Assembly: GCA_024516035.1 (NCBI GenBank)
Contig: CM044955.1
Location: 19,170,791-19,234,790, forward strand
Direction: 5' to 3'
DNA from: Bactericera cockerelli
Taxonomy: Eukaryota > Arthropoda > Insecta > Hemiptera > Triozidae
Length of the DNA stretch: 64,000 bases
The position numbers and the translations under genes are program-made. Under the pieces are notes generated by a model. The model was not told the origin of the DNA. It saw only the letters and a program-made list of their open reading frames with translations, and did no database searches. Shown one piece after another: positions 1 to 11,019 of the stretch (position 1 is its first letter; every line of letters starts with the position of its first letter).

Positions 1-374
1 CCCAGTTTTACAATGTGACCCTAGTCTTGATACTAATATTAATATAAAAAGAATTTCAAAGGAAAATACAGATGAAGAAGTTAAATAAAATGACATGAAA
101 AGTTGGTACATATTAGTTTTAATTATAAGGTGTTTAAAATAAATGAAAATGTTGATCAATGTCAAATAGATGTCAGATTAAATGTCTAAAACGTTACACT
201 GAATACCATGCTGCAAAGAAATCAAAAAAAGAAAGGAGGATGAAATTATCTTGTTTCTTTTAGGACTGATTAAGTACAATAATTATACAGTGTACAATTG
301 TACATAATACATAAATACAAGAATGTCAAAAAAATAATACAGTGAATACTAGTCTTATGGATTTTGCGTGTTGT

Positions 375-500
375 CACAGTGACTCAGTGGAGTTGCGCAC
401 TAGGCTTGCACGCACGGTGGCCTGGGTTCGAATACCGGCTGTGTAGAACATTTTCTACTCTGTACTTTGGATGACCGGGGTCCACTCATACCTCGTGAAG
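375..500 (+). repeat. SINE family E, tRNA-like head
   Basis: An A-box-like GTGACTCAGTGG is followed by a B-box-like GGGTTCGAATACC about 50 bp later, the layout of a polymerase III promoter. The same unit is present at 38101-38226 (duplicate segment) and inverted at 62882-62985, where the flank with GAGTGGACCCC matches, so it is a dispersed SINE and not a working tRNA. Confidence 0.65.
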
Positions 501-669
501 AAAAATGAGTTGTTAATAATTGTAAGAGTAACGACCAGTGGTGGCATGTGATGGAAAGCTCTTGGTAATGCTGTACTGCACTGCTACTCAAAAAGATTGT
601 CAAGAGGGCCTTGTTTCACCTCAAATATTTCATACTTCTAATATTGATCTCGCGTATTCTTTCAAATGA

Positions 670-878
670 GGAATAATAATAATATCGCCTTATTTATACT
701 GCCCGATTAGGACTATTATGTCCCATTATTCCAGCAGTAAGCCCAAGACGTATTATTATGTGGTACAAATCCCAAATGGGAGGATAACTTGTCATGTCCA
801 GGCTGGGTTTCGAACCCGCGTCTTCTGGAATCTCTGGATTCACAGAGTGGCGCCTTTACCACTGAGCTACCGGGAAAA
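670..878 (-). repeat. SINE family A, tRNA-derived
   Basis: On the minus strand this begins with a tRNA-like head containing TAGCTCAGTGGTAAAGG (A box) and GGGTTCGAAACCC-like B box, then a body with CTTGGGCTTACTGCTGG, and ends in an ATT-rich tail. It is the most common SINE here. It lies immediately upstream of exon 2 of the partial BBS5 copy. Confidence 0.85.
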
Positions 879-913
879 ATTAAAAGCTGACTTCTCGACC
901 ATGCGATTCCCAG

Positions 914-2022
914 GTAACGCCGGGGACAAAGGCCGCCTGGTGATCACCAGTCTGCGCCTCATGTGGAACTCCCTCTCAGTCCTCAGGATCAACCTGTCCA
1001 TCGGATTGGCCTGTGTCCAGCAAGTGAGCACCAAGGTCATCAACTCCAGACTGAGAGGCACCGCCGAAGCTCTGCACATCCTCACCAAGTCCAGTCAGTC
1101 GAGGTTCGAACCTCGTTGGGTCAAGTTTTTTTCCCCCTTTTTCTTTTTGTACATTACCACAATAACTCGAAAGTTAATACTAAAAATCTGGTGTAAACAT
1201 CACATGACTTTCCTTATCATATTAGAAATGGGAACGGGACTAAAAGCCACTGGTGACTCAAAGGTAACAGTTATCTAAAAAATAAATTTCGAATTCGTAA
1301 TCAGCACCTTAAAATCAGTGGATTAGATGTCACAATCCCCATCTTATATAGGACACACACGAGAGAAACGGAAAGAAGACTGCCGGACCTTACTAGAGAG
1401 CAGTAGCAAGAGAAACGTTGATTTGTAAAACTTTACAAGGAAATTTGAAAAAGGCGCATATATTTGTAAAACGTTATGAGACTTTCATACAGAAGTGGAT
1501 GGATAATGGTTGGCTGTAACAATGGTAATAATAATAACACTGTTACGTGAAAGGTTAATGCTCAAAGGTTAATGCTTATTAACCAGGCGAGGTTAATGCT
1601 CAAAGCATTTTCTACCATCTAATCCACAGAGTCTAATTGTTATGTGGTCACGTAGAACTAAGACTCATGTAGAACTAAACGGCAAGCATCACAGTGATGT
1701 TAGTTTGTAGTAAATATATTTTACCATTTCTCCCTCTGTTTCTCTCTCTCTTTCTCTCTCTCTCAAATCCAAAACGTCCAACTAAGATCAGAAAACTTCT
1801 ATGTGTATAAATAAATAATAATCAATTTTCTAGGCTTGCGATTCATCAAAGAACAAAACTTCCAAGTACGGGACCTACTTTATTAATCTATGTAGTGAAC
1901 TTCCAGGTTCGAGTTCATCTTCACCAACCTGGTCCCAGGCAACACCCGCCACTTCACATCAGTCCTGGGGGTGTACCGCGCCTACATCTCCTCCAAGCTG
2001 TACCGGGACCTGAAACTCAGAG
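914..2022 (+). pseudogene. BBS5: Partial BBS5 copy, exons 2 and 3 only
   Basis: Exon 2 (914-1103, 190 nt) and exon 3 (1907-2022, 116 nt) have the same lengths, phases and nearly the same sequence as the exons at 38640-38829 and 39750-39865. Both remain open and keep their splice sites, so nothing in them is visibly broken. Exon 1 would lie left of the window and exons 4-7 are missing past the gap; sequence right of the gap is unrelated. It is therefore best read as an assembly duplicate of part of the intact BBS5 gene, not as a separate functional gene. I use the pseudogene label only because it is incomplete. Confidence 0.8.
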
Positions 2023-2057
2023 GTGACTTTCCACAAAGCTAAAGCAGAGACTGTCTG

Positions 2058-2262
2058 TCCCGGTAGCTCAGTGGTAAAGGCGGCACTCTGTGAATCCACA
2101 GGTTCCAGAGGTCGTGGGTTCGAAACCCAGCCGGGACATGACAAGTTATCCTCCCATTTGGGATTTTTACCACATAATAATATGTCTTGGGCTTACTGCT
2201 GGAATAATGGGACTTTAATAGTCCTTATCGGGCAGTATAAATAAGACGATATTATTATTTTT
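2058..2262 (+). repeat. SINE family A, tRNA-derived
   Basis: The head has a perfect 7-bp acceptor-like stem (GTCCCGG paired with CCGGGAC), an A box (TAGCTCAGTGG) and a B box (GGGTTCGAAACCC). The body and an ATTATTATT tail match the copies at 39897 and 670. The anticodon arm is too long for a working tRNA. It lies just past exon 3 of the partial BBS5 copy. Confidence 0.88.
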
Positions 2263-2352
2263 ATTACTATAGTGTTGATATATAAATGTCAATTTTATTT
2301 ATATAATGTTATAAACAATCATCCCTGGGTAGTGTGTCAAGTACAGATGCAA

Positions 2353-2452
2353 NNNNNNNNNNNNNNNNNNNNNNNNNNNNNNNNNNNNNNNNNNNNNNNN
2401 NNNNNNNNNNNNNNNNNNNNNNNNNNNNNNNNNNNNNNNNNNNNNNNNNNNN
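2353..2452. other. Assembly gap of exactly 100 N
   Basis: A run of exactly 100 N is the usual placeholder for a gap of unknown size. The left flank is cut inside a LINE fragment that is present in full at 40146-40520. The right flank does not continue it. The linkage across this gap should not be trusted. Confidence 0.98.
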
Positions 2453-3900
2453 AAATATTAATGCGGTGAAAAATCTTACAATAATTTTCACTCTTGGAAA
2501 CCTAAGCTAAGACCATCTCACCCAAGCTTTTTTAATTGTTTGAGTAAATAGTATGGTAAAAATTTCAAATTTTCATATAGCTCACATCCTTAACATTCTG
2601 TAAGCATTGGTTGAGAAATGGCCCTTGGATATAATAATAAAATGGATCAATGAACTTAACCCTTTGTAACAATCAATTTAAAAGGAGTTGTTGTAACATT
2701 TGGGGCTTGTCTAGTAGAATTCCAACTACTTAGTTAATAATATGAACCTAGCTCTAATTGCTTTAGTCCTGAACTGAATTTTTATGATTATGAATAACTA
2801 TGACAAGATAACCAACCTATTCAGATACATATCATTATCACACAGGAGTTTATGATATGATTATGAAGGGTGGAAATTTCTAAATTACAATATGTTTCTG
2901 ACCTTGAATTCTTTAATTGATTCATTTGATAGTATGCAATAGAAACTAGTCAAAACTTTAGCATGAAAAAATTGGGCTTTAACTTTTTTTCTGTAGGATT
3001 TGAAAAAATCTGACTTTTGGCATTATTTTCAAGCAATTCTTGAAAAAATTCCTAACAACTGAACATGTTTCCAAGAGTCTTGTGGACACTGTGAGGATAT
3101 TACCAGGTGTACTGAAGTGGGTGGGTGTCACAACTTTCAAGCTGGACACTACAAGCCCATGCATGAGCCAGGGAAGGAGTTTAACCATTGACCTTAAGAA
3201 AATAAAGAGACACTGACACTGAAATTTCACATCTAATGTTACACACCATTGGAGACAAGGCAAAATAATGTCATTCTAAATTTCTCTCAACTAGCCATTT
3301 ATCAAGTTTCACCTAACCTAAAAAGTGATTGTAACAATTTTAATATCCACTAGAATAGATTTACATGAAAACTTTTCAATATTTCATTTTTAAATAAGTA
3401 AAACAGATAGCTTACTGCGGGAAAATACGACGGCAAAATTATATCAATCCACTCCGAAATTGAGGAAAAGACTCAAACACATGCCTTAGAGGCCCCTCTA
3501 GGCTTTCAATGAAATGAGAAATAATACTCCTAGGTGGAGATTTTGTTGGAAGACCACAGGGTAGAAATACTACTCTTTCACAGGAATAATATCTAATGTG
3601 GTTATTTAAGAATGATAGTGGACGAGAAACGGAAATACGTCAGTTTGACTTCTAAATTTACTACGTTAAGTTTGGAAAGTCAAGCAGAGGATGGGTACTG
3701 GTAACACGCCATTGCGTAAGGAAAGATTTTGGGATTTTCAAGTAGAAAAGGATTCTGTTTGGAACTTACCTAGATCATCTTTCATTCATTAGTACATAAA
3801 ATTAATGATCTTGTTGACTAAACACTCGGCTTTGGGGAATAAAAAGTTATCAATAAAAATTAAGCTCAATGAAAAACTTTTCACCGGCTTCCTTGTAGGA
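2453..3900. other. AT-rich stretch without recognised gene
   Basis: This stretch is AT-rich with only short chance reading frames. I see no SINE head, inverted ends, splice-bounded exons or tandem repeats that I can support. Confidence 0.5.
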
Positions 3901-3904
3901 AAAA

Positions 3905-5712
3905 ATTAATTCACGGTGAAAAAAGATGGCCACAGTCCCGCCACACCGCGGTAATGTAGACTGAAGAGGAAAAAGAAATAAACATTACCCCTCTACAGTT
4001 TATTGAAAGTTTCATGAGAAATCCGCACGACGCAGCACTTGCCATTACACGTGATGAGTCATTTTTCTCAGAGAGGTTAAATTCAAGTAGAATCAAGGAG
4101 ATGATTTGAGAAAACGCGACCAAAACATTATGCGCAAGGTGAATGGGGCTTTCCCAAATGACTATTTTTTTCGAGCAAATGATTGATTCTAATGTAAAAA
4201 GACCCGAGGAACACGATTTTGATGTCCAAAAATTAAAAAAGTCATTCCTTAGGGATGAAAAGGCTCTCCAAAGGTCTTCCTTGAAATAACGCAATCTGAT
4301 TGGTCGCATACGCTGTGACGTCAAAAGTATGTAAACAAACAATTTTGAAACGCTATTTCGAATTTTGTATGTAGAATTACATTAGAGTTGAATGTGAAGA
4401 GTCGATTTAAAACTGTAATAAATTTGTGAATTTTAACTCTAATACAGTATTTTTAAACTTTAATGTTAACTAACAATGTCTAAAATGACAGTAAATGATG
4501 GTATTGCAAAGGCTGTCAGTGGAAATTTACCTGCAGTAAGGACTTTTACAATGGCCAATTTCTTCAATTTACGCGTGTATTTCACGTGTGCTGCAGACGT
4601 ACTTAGCAAACCAAATTCAAGTGCAGAAAGCCGTCCAATCGCTCGCTTTGGTTAAGAAACGTCCAGCGTGGTTAGGACATAGATTGGTGAACGCTTTGGT
4701 TTAATTTAAAATTCATCGTTGGTAATTACAGGTCCCACGATTTACTGACTTAAGTAAATTTGTTAAGGATAACTTTAGTGTGTATGTTGAAAAATATTGG
4801 ATTGCGAACAATACAAGGTTATTGGATTATGTACGAATGAGAAGTTCTATGCCATATATGTATAATTGTATATACATGTGGGCTAGAGATTTTATCAAAG
4901 GAATCTCTATAGGTATTGCTCTTTTACTTCCGACTTTCGAATATGACGCTAATGAAAATCTTCTTCGTATTGCGTATTACATTTTTTTGTTTTAAAACAA
5001 TTACGGACACAATACTTCTTCGTGATTGATTCACATTGAATACACGTGGCTATTTTGAACAATAAGTAACAACATCAACAGTCTTCTGTGAAAGTGGAAC
5101 GTGAATTTGCAAAGTGTTCAAAGGTCCAGCATCCTAACTCGTAGCAATTGGTTTTGTACTACCAAGAGAGTATGCTGGACTCTTGAACACTTCACGAATC
5201 CTGAATTCTCACAGAACAAAAACAGAAAATAGAAATTATCAATGTCGCGACTGCAGTATGGGCAAGCTAGACTCGAGGAGTCTAGAAAGAATACCGCGTT
5301 TTCAATCGACGCGACGTGTTCCACAAACAATTCTTGTAATAGTCAGCCATAGTATCAAGGATAGTATTTATAACAAATTAATTACTGTTTTTCATTCACT
5401 GAACGCTTCAAAAAAACAATTTCATTGAAGTGATACCTATGAGAGAAACCCATGGAAACTGTAGTATTTCAAAACTCCAATTTTTTTGTTTACATACTCT
5501 TGACGTCATCAAAACAAAAATGGCTGCCCGCGAAAATTAGGGTGTTTCGAATTTTCCAATTTTCAAATGAAATTTTCTCAATGATTGCGATTCCTAAATT
5601 GAAAATGGATGTCACCAATAGAATCAGCGTGTTCTAAACCATAAGAATAATTGGTTTTTAAAAAATGTGGGAAAGCCCCATTTACATTTAAAATTTCTCG
5701 TATTCTGATAGG
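3905..5712. mobile_element. Possible DNA transposon with long imperfect inverted ends
   Basis: About 440 bp at 3905-4345 and about 230 bp at 5485-5712 contain matching inverted segments in the same order: GTTTACATAC plus TGACGTC, a block around GATTTGAGAAAA, and AATGGGGCTTTCCCA paired with its complement. That arrangement fits a mobile element or inverted duplication enclosing the small two-exon candidate at 4476-4995. I cannot see precise ends or a target duplication, and no known transposase motif. Confidence 0.4.
4476..4995 (+). CDS. Two-exon candidate gene of unknown function
   Basis: Exon 1 (4476-4535, 20 codons) starts MSKMTVNDGIAKAV and ends at a GTAAGG donor in phase 0. Exon 2 starts at 4732 after a CAG acceptor and continues VPRFTDLSKFV, then EKYWIANNTRLLDYV, with a stop at 4995. 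The junction reads smoothly, and the segment up to about 4828 looks protein-like. After that the composition drifts and includes weak donor options, so exon 2 may end near 4829 and further exons may be missing. It lies between inverted segments (3905-5712) and could belong to a mobile element. I do not recognise the protein. Confidence 0.3.
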
Positions 5713-6640
5713 CTGAAAATATACCGTTCGTCCAAAAAACAACCGAGACACCGATAATTTTTCGTAACTGATATTATTGGTTGAATATACCTACTGTTCA
5801 TCCCAAAAATAAACCGAGTCTCAGAACTATTGTGTTTTTAGGGTGTTTGTATACATATGCTACAACAGTAATATAATTGTAAAAGATGGATAAAAATTGA
5901 TTTCGAAGGAGAACGCCTCCCAGAAACTACAGTGCTTATTATATAAACGTAATTATAGTTTGTATGTATTTTTTCTTGTAGGAAATACCATACACTGCAT
6001 CAAAGAAATGGCATACACCATGCTATAGTAGCATTATGGTTTCCGCCATTTTCTTTTGAGGTAATCCTTGACATAAGATGCCTTGACAGGTTTGGGAGTT
6101 CTTTGTATCTATATATTTATTATTTTTAAATATATAAATGTATTTTGGAACCAAGGAAGTGAAATTTAGGTATGGTATGTCGTATGGCTATTGTTTTAAA
6201 GGTTTCAGTGAGAGAATTTCCTTGCAAGAAACTGTTTTCGAGATACAGCGTCAGACGTCCTGGGTAATATCCATAATTATATTTTGACCTATAACTCGTT
6301 AACCGTAAGTTATAGAATAATGAAATTTATATATTCATAATAACTTCTTTTGGCGAGACTTTTCGAAAAAGTTATAACTTGACCTATTCTGTTGATGTTA
6401 GTTTCTGATCGCGTTCGTCAGCCAGCCAGACGAATAGCCGAAAAAGTTTTAAAGAATAAACAAATAAAGTTAGTTTTCAAAAGGTCTCACAATAAGAAGT
6501 TTATATCATCAACTTTCATCCTTCTGGAAATTACGGTCAATGAGTTCTAGGTCAAAACATATGAATATAAGCCTTGAAGTCTGACCCTGTATCTCGAGAA
6601 CCGTATGTTGTATGAACTCCTCTCAATGAGACCTTTAAAA
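5713..6640. other. Intergenic sequence without recognised feature
   Basis: AT-rich sequence with repeated phrases about CTCGAGAACCGTATG that recur loosely at about 15675 (TCTCAAGAACCGTG). These suggest an old dispersed repeat, but I cannot define its ends. Confidence 0.35.
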
Positions 6641-6647
6641 CAATATA

Positions 6648-7993
6648 CGAGGTTGGTTCCAAAAGTTCGTGGCCTGACCAACAAAGGGTCAATGTAGACA
6701 AGTTTAGACAAAGTTTTTGCATGTCATACACTCTCTGATGATTATCAAAAGAAATTATTTTAAGATATTGTATTTAGTCTTAATTTGACAGGGTGCCTTT
6801 CTTGAAGATCCCAGTGCATTTTTACCATGTTTAAAATTGAGTACCGTGCGATCATAAAGTTTTTCAGCAAAGAGGGTCTTAAACCAACTCAAATCAAAAA
6901 CCGTTTGAATGGGGTGTACGGTGAATCCTCTCCCTCAATTTATTGTGTGAAAAAGTGGTGCCAAAAGTTAAAGTGTGGGTGGGAATTGCTTGAGGATGAT
7001 CCAAGGTCAGGGAGGCCTGTGGGTGTGGAGGTGACTGATCAAGACACTATTGACCGTGTGGAGCTGGAGCTTGACAAAGATGGCGATTGAAGGTGAAAGA
7101 AATAGCAGCAAGACTTGACCTTTCCAAATCAACTGTATTTCGTATCATAACCGACCATTTGCACATGAGCAAAGTGAGTGTAAGATGGGTGCCCCGAATT
7201 CTTTCCAGCACTCAGAAGCAACAAAGAGTCGCATGCACTAAGAAGTTTGGGACTACCTGTCTTGCGCTGACAGTCTAAATAAATAAATTAAGTTTCTGAG
7301 AGAACACGAGGAGAACCCTGACCAGTTCTTGAAGTCGATTGTGACTGGAGATGAGACTATGGTTCTCTATTATGACCCTCTCAGCAAAAAGGAGTCAATG
7401 GAGTGGAGAAAACCGGGCGAAGCCCCGCCCAGAAGGCCAGGGTCACCCAGTCCACCAATAAGGTCATGGCCACCGTTTTTTGGGATTGCGAGGGTGTCCT
7501 CCTTGTGGATTTCAAAGAAAGGAATACCACAGTTAATGCAGCTTATTATGCAACACGTTTGCATAAATTACGAGACTCCATCAAGGAAAACAGGCGTGGA
7601 AAACTAGCTGGAGGTGTTTGCCTCCTCCATGACAATGCCCCTGTGCACACAGCTGTCGTGGCAAAGACTGCTGTGCAAGAATGTGGCTTCACTGAGATAT
7701 CCCACCCCCCTTATAGTCCAGACCTAGCCCCAAGTGACTATTATTTATTTTCAAAACTCAAATTTGAGCTGCGTGGAAATTTTTTTGGAGGCGATGAAGA
7801 GATCAAGTGGGCTGTTTTGGAGCATTTAGACAGCAAAGATGCAAATTACTTTTTGACAGGTATAGAAATGTTACCCAAGCGCTGTCATAATTGCGTTCAA
7901 ATCAAGGAAGATTATGTCGAAAAATAAGGTACAGTGAGTTTTTATGTTACTTCTCAATATAGGTTAGGCCACGAACTTTTGGGACCACCCTCG
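6648..7993 (+). mobile_element. mariner-family transposon, complete ends, flanked by TA
   Basis: The 1346-bp element is bounded by imperfect inverted repeats of about 30 bp: CGAGGTTGGTTCCAAAAG at the left and the complement CTTTTGGGACCACCCTCG at the right, the latter followed by TA and the former preceded by TA (6646-6647 and 7994-7995). TA target duplication and 1.3-kb size are typical of mariner/Tc1. The coding region inside is broken. Confidence 0.93.
6827..7927 (+). pseudogene. mariner transposase, decayed by frameshifts
   Basis: The pieces together represent a mariner transposase, which cuts and pastes the element. The first segment (from 6827) has the helix-turn-helix DNA-binding region including DDPRSGRP. 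A stop at 7088-7090 with a frame change follows; the next piece carries a second helix-turn-helix. Further frame changes occur near 7280-7330 and 7400-7440. Catalytic motifs remain visible: TGDET, HDNAPVH and SPDLAPSDYYLF, with 34 residues between the second and third aspartates, the mariner D,D34D signature. With at least three disruptions, no active enzyme can come from this copy. Confidence 0.93.
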
Positions 7994-7995
7994 TA

Positions 7996-9480
7996 CCATT
8001 CCATTTAAGATTTTAAAGTTGGTCGATACCCAGCCTCATTGGGGCCTTGTAGGCAATTTTTTTCTGAAAATCCCCCTAAAAATAAAGGAATATGGGTTTT
8101 TTCGTTTATTGATATTTTCAGTCATTTCCGAGAAAACTATAGGTCTAGGTGAGAGGTGAGACTTTTAAGTATGTACGAGTATAGTATAACGCGCGAATTA
8201 TTTCGATTAACTTGGCGGGTCGGAGCGCTGCCGCGCTCTTTAATACTGCATTATTGGTATTAACATGCTAAAATTGCTCAATGCTTAGGTAGGTACCTAC
8301 TACACCATATAAATTACAAGTTTCCTAATATAAACAAGTTAAACCAGTAGGAGTTATGAGTTCTAAATTACTTCTTATTGTAATAATTTCGTATTACCTA
8401 GTTAGATATTGCATACCTACAGTCATAGGAGTTCAACAATACAAACACACAATTATGTGTGTGTTTCTTTTATGTATGACGACTATAGAACCACACATTT
8501 GGTATGTAGACTAATGAAAATTAGATCAAACTGCCCATTTACCAAGAGTTCTTTTCAAAAGAAATTCTGGGCCTCCTAGAAGGAGCTTGAAATGAGTTAT
8601 CAATGGATCAAAATAGTCTTGTGCAAATAAAAAAAAAGAACCAAGTTACTTCTATTGTTAATTTTATTGATCAGCCTTTACGAGAAGATACCTCATCAAT
8701 AACTTTGTGTCTATTACCTATAGTTCTTATCATTTGAGGTCTATTCTCTTCACTCTCTTTAGATAGATATTCTCAAGAGCTAATTGTAGGTATTTGGTTA
8801 TCTAGGGAGTTGTCACTTTTTATTGATGTTTTGTTCTAAAAAATCGCAACGAAGCATAATGAATGCCTTTGGCAATCTGTTCCATCAAACCTACCAATCG
8901 CCACTTTGAATGTCAATATAACTTTTATTAATTTTTCCCTGATGGCTTGGATGGTTCAGTCTTATTGAAGCAACAAAGTGCTGGGTTTTAGTTTTTATAA
9001 ATTCACACTCGGCCATGCATTGATCAACGCGCCACAAAGTAACTTAATAGCAGGTAGGTATGTGTATTTTTATGTATAGACGTTGCACTACAGTTCTTGT
9101 ATTTACAGTATGAAAGTACTTATAATATGTCCATGATAAAACATTTCAAATTTGATGTCATTACCAGAAATTATCAACCACTGGAATAATAATAATTGAA
9201 TAATATCATCTTCTTGGGCTACTTTAAATTCAACCGAACTTCAATTAAATCTCACGTAATGGTGTCACAGGCATAATTATTTTTGATAGTGGAATTACTT
9301 CATAACCAGAAAAGATATTGCATAAGGAAATTTAATTGTCTTTCCCTTCGTTTACTTTATCACATCTCCTGATGGATTTTCAGTCAGTCAACAAAGATTT
9401 ATTCTTCGGATAAGGTGTGATCTTAAAAACCCAAGACTTGTGCTTTCATTACTTGATGTGCGAGTACCTGTGAGGTATCT
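7996..9480. other. Upstream region with no recognised gene
   Basis: AT-rich sequence containing scattered TAGGTAGGTACCTAC-like palindromic motifs. I find no convincing exons or complete mobile elements. Confidence 0.45.
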
Positions 9481-9493
9481 CAAGTTTTGTGAT

Positions 9494-9511
9494 TTATATT
9501 ATAACATATAT
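9494..9511 (+). promoter_or_regulatory. Possible TATA box of the His-rich peptide gene
   Basis: A TTATATTATAACATATA run lies 55-70 bp upstream of the ATG at 9564, at a plausible distance for a core promoter with a short 5' UTR. AT-rich context makes this only suggestive. Confidence 0.3.
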
Positions 9512-9563
9512 TGGAGAGTTTTATTGCTATTTTTAGTGAAAAGTGTTTTAATAGGCATTCATT

Positions 9564-10881
9564 ATGTTGAACGGAAAAATTAAGTTGGTGAGTTACCTCT
9601 TTAAATAACTTTGGCGCATAATTTTAATTGCAAGAAAAGTAACGAAGTGAGTCTGAGACATCTCAATTGACATTAGACCCTATCTATCGTCCTATCGTCG
9701 CGTCAGTCTCGGTAGCTCAGTGGTCAAGGCGTCGCGTCGCGTCGCCGTCGGTGTAATCCAGGGCATAGCAAGTTATTCTCCTTGGGCTTTTGACCACATT
9801 ATAGTACGTCTTGGGCTTAGTACTGGAATAATGCAATGGTTGGGCAGTATAAATAAGGCGATATACATATTATTATTTTTATTATTTATCTATCTGTTAG
9901 AGTTCAGTGTGTATAATTATGTATTTATGCGTACCATGTACCTATGCGACACCATAAAAGCTGTATTTTTTGCCAATGAATAAGGTGAATTTATTTGCAT
10001 TACTGATGAATTTATCCGAGCTGGAGACTCGAACTAACGACCTCCAGATAACGAGTCCACTGCCTTAATGATCGAGCTACAGAATAGTCGTAGAAGATTT
10101 AAAATTAAAAGAGAGACTTTTTTTCGAAGATTTTTCTTCGTTATTGGGGATGAAAGATGCAAGCAGATGCATAAAGAGATAGGTATAATATAAAATATAC
10201 CTACCTACTTAGATTTCTTTCGCATCTGTCTTTAGTGTCATCTCTTCGATTAGTAAAAAAATAAGTTTACTGCTATATTAGAGTTTACTGCTATATTAGA
10301 GTTTACTGCTAATAGAGCGCGCGATTAGCTCAGTGGTTCAGCACTCGCTTGCCATGCGGAAGGTCCCGGGTTCGAACTCCCGCGCCGACAAAAAATTGTA
10401 TTCTTAATTTGGTTACAGTTGTTTGTAAGGGATACCTTCCGGCGCGCTCGTGTTGACCCAGCACCTAATTGGGAAGTATTGTGTCACTTCTCGCCCATCA
10501 GAGGGGAGGCATACTACGGGATGGGCAGGCTACAACACAGACCACAAGCGTCTACAGTAGCTCCTGTTTCATGGCTACGAAATAAAAACGCCTGTGAAAC
10601 ACTCATCTTTAAAAAAAAAAAAAAAAAATATTGTACCTCCTAAATTACGCCTCTTACACCACCCATTCTCGCCGTTGCAGATCCTGATCTACCTGCTCTG
10701 TGTACTCACTCTGGCGGTCCTCGCGAAGCCTACCGACTCTGACCCGACCGACCCCCACAAGAACTACCAAGGAAACCCCACCGACCCCGTGGCACACCAT
10801 CACATCCACCACAGGAGGCACATGAGACGCGCCATGCGGGACGCTATGCACGACTTTCTGGACTTCATGGGGTACATGTAG
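9564..10881 (+). CDS. Small secreted His-rich peptide, two exons, 74 aa
   Basis: Exon 1 (9564-9587) encodes MLNGKIKL and ends at a GTGAGT donor. Exon 2 (10681-10881) follows a CCGTTGCAG acceptor in the same phase and continues ILIYLLCVLTLAVLA, completing a textbook signal peptide with likely cleavage after residue 23 (VLA/KPT). The mature peptide of about 51 residues has two PTD repeats (DPTDP, NPTDP), a His-rich patch AHHHIHHRRHMRR, and an end rich in Met, Asp and aromatics (DFLDFMGYM). There is no cysteine. Paired arginines could be processing sites. Two AATAAA signals lie at 10984 and 11001. The intron holds SINE copies. The family is not recognised; neuropeptide, antimicrobial or salivary peptide are all possible. 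Confidence 0.65.
9709..9880 (+). repeat. SINE family A, degenerate
   Basis: TCTCGGTAGCTCAGTGG (A box) is followed by a body with CTTGGGCTTAGTACTGGA and GGGCAGTATAAATAAGGCG, then an ATT-rich tail. Part of the head, including the B box, is deleted. Confidence 0.7.
10003..10092 (-). repeat. SINE family B head, degenerate
   Basis: On the minus strand it reads as a tRNA-like head: GTAGCTCGATCATTAAGGCA, then a GGAGGTCGTTAGTTCGAG B-box region. It matches the family seen at 41127 but the tail is lost. Confidence 0.5.
10321..10629 (+). repeat. SINE family C with tRNA-Gly-like head and poly(A) tail
   Basis: The head has TTAGCTCAGTGGTTCAG, a TTGCCATGC anticodon region and GGGTTCGAACTCCCG, resembling tRNA-Gly(GCC). 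It is followed by a body of about 200 bp and a run of A. The inverted copy at 36325-36550 and the fragment at 32790 share the body, so this is a SINE. Confidence 0.8.
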
Positions 10882-10982
10882 GGTGGTATGCAGAGTCTTC
10901 ACTGTAGGGATGCCTGGGTCATTTGTCCCTTCAGCTGATTTTGTTATGCAGAGACGTTTGTTTAAAGCGTCTATGCGCATGT

Positions 10983-11008
10983 GCAATAAATAATTTCTCT
11001 AATAAATA
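10983..11008 (+). terminator. Polyadenylation signals of the His-rich peptide gene
   Basis: Two AATAAA hexamers occur about 100 and 120 bp after the stop codon at 10881. Confidence 0.55.
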
Positions 11009-11019
11009 ATTCTCAAGGT

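Larger units (their letters stand above)
1..2352. repeat. Duplicate of the 37728-40189 segment (probable second haplotype)
   Basis: From base 1 this stretch matches the sequence starting at 37728 almost base for base and stays collinear to 40189, where this copy runs into the N gap. It carries copies of BBS5 exons 2 and 3 and of the surrounding introns and SINEs. The copies differ by scattered substitutions and by insertions: the 37.7-kb copy has LINE-tail sequence around 39325-39720 that is absent here, and this copy has about 170 bp (about 1673-1880) with a CT-rich run that is absent there. Near-identity plus insertion differences, the position at the window edge, and the end at a 100-N gap all fit an unmerged allele better than a genomic duplication. 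Confidence 0.9.

Noticed and set aside
2058..2142. tRNA gene with a perfect 7-bp acceptor stem
   Set aside because: The anticodon arm is too long and the same head is joined to the same tail in many copies, so it is a SINE head.
3911..4342. 143-codon minus-strand frame as a gene
   Set aside because: Composition is not protein-like and it overlaps the inverted segment; probably chance.
10321..10392. tRNA-Gly gene
   Set aside because: The acceptor stem does not pair well and the head continues into a SINE body and poly(A) repeated at 36325.
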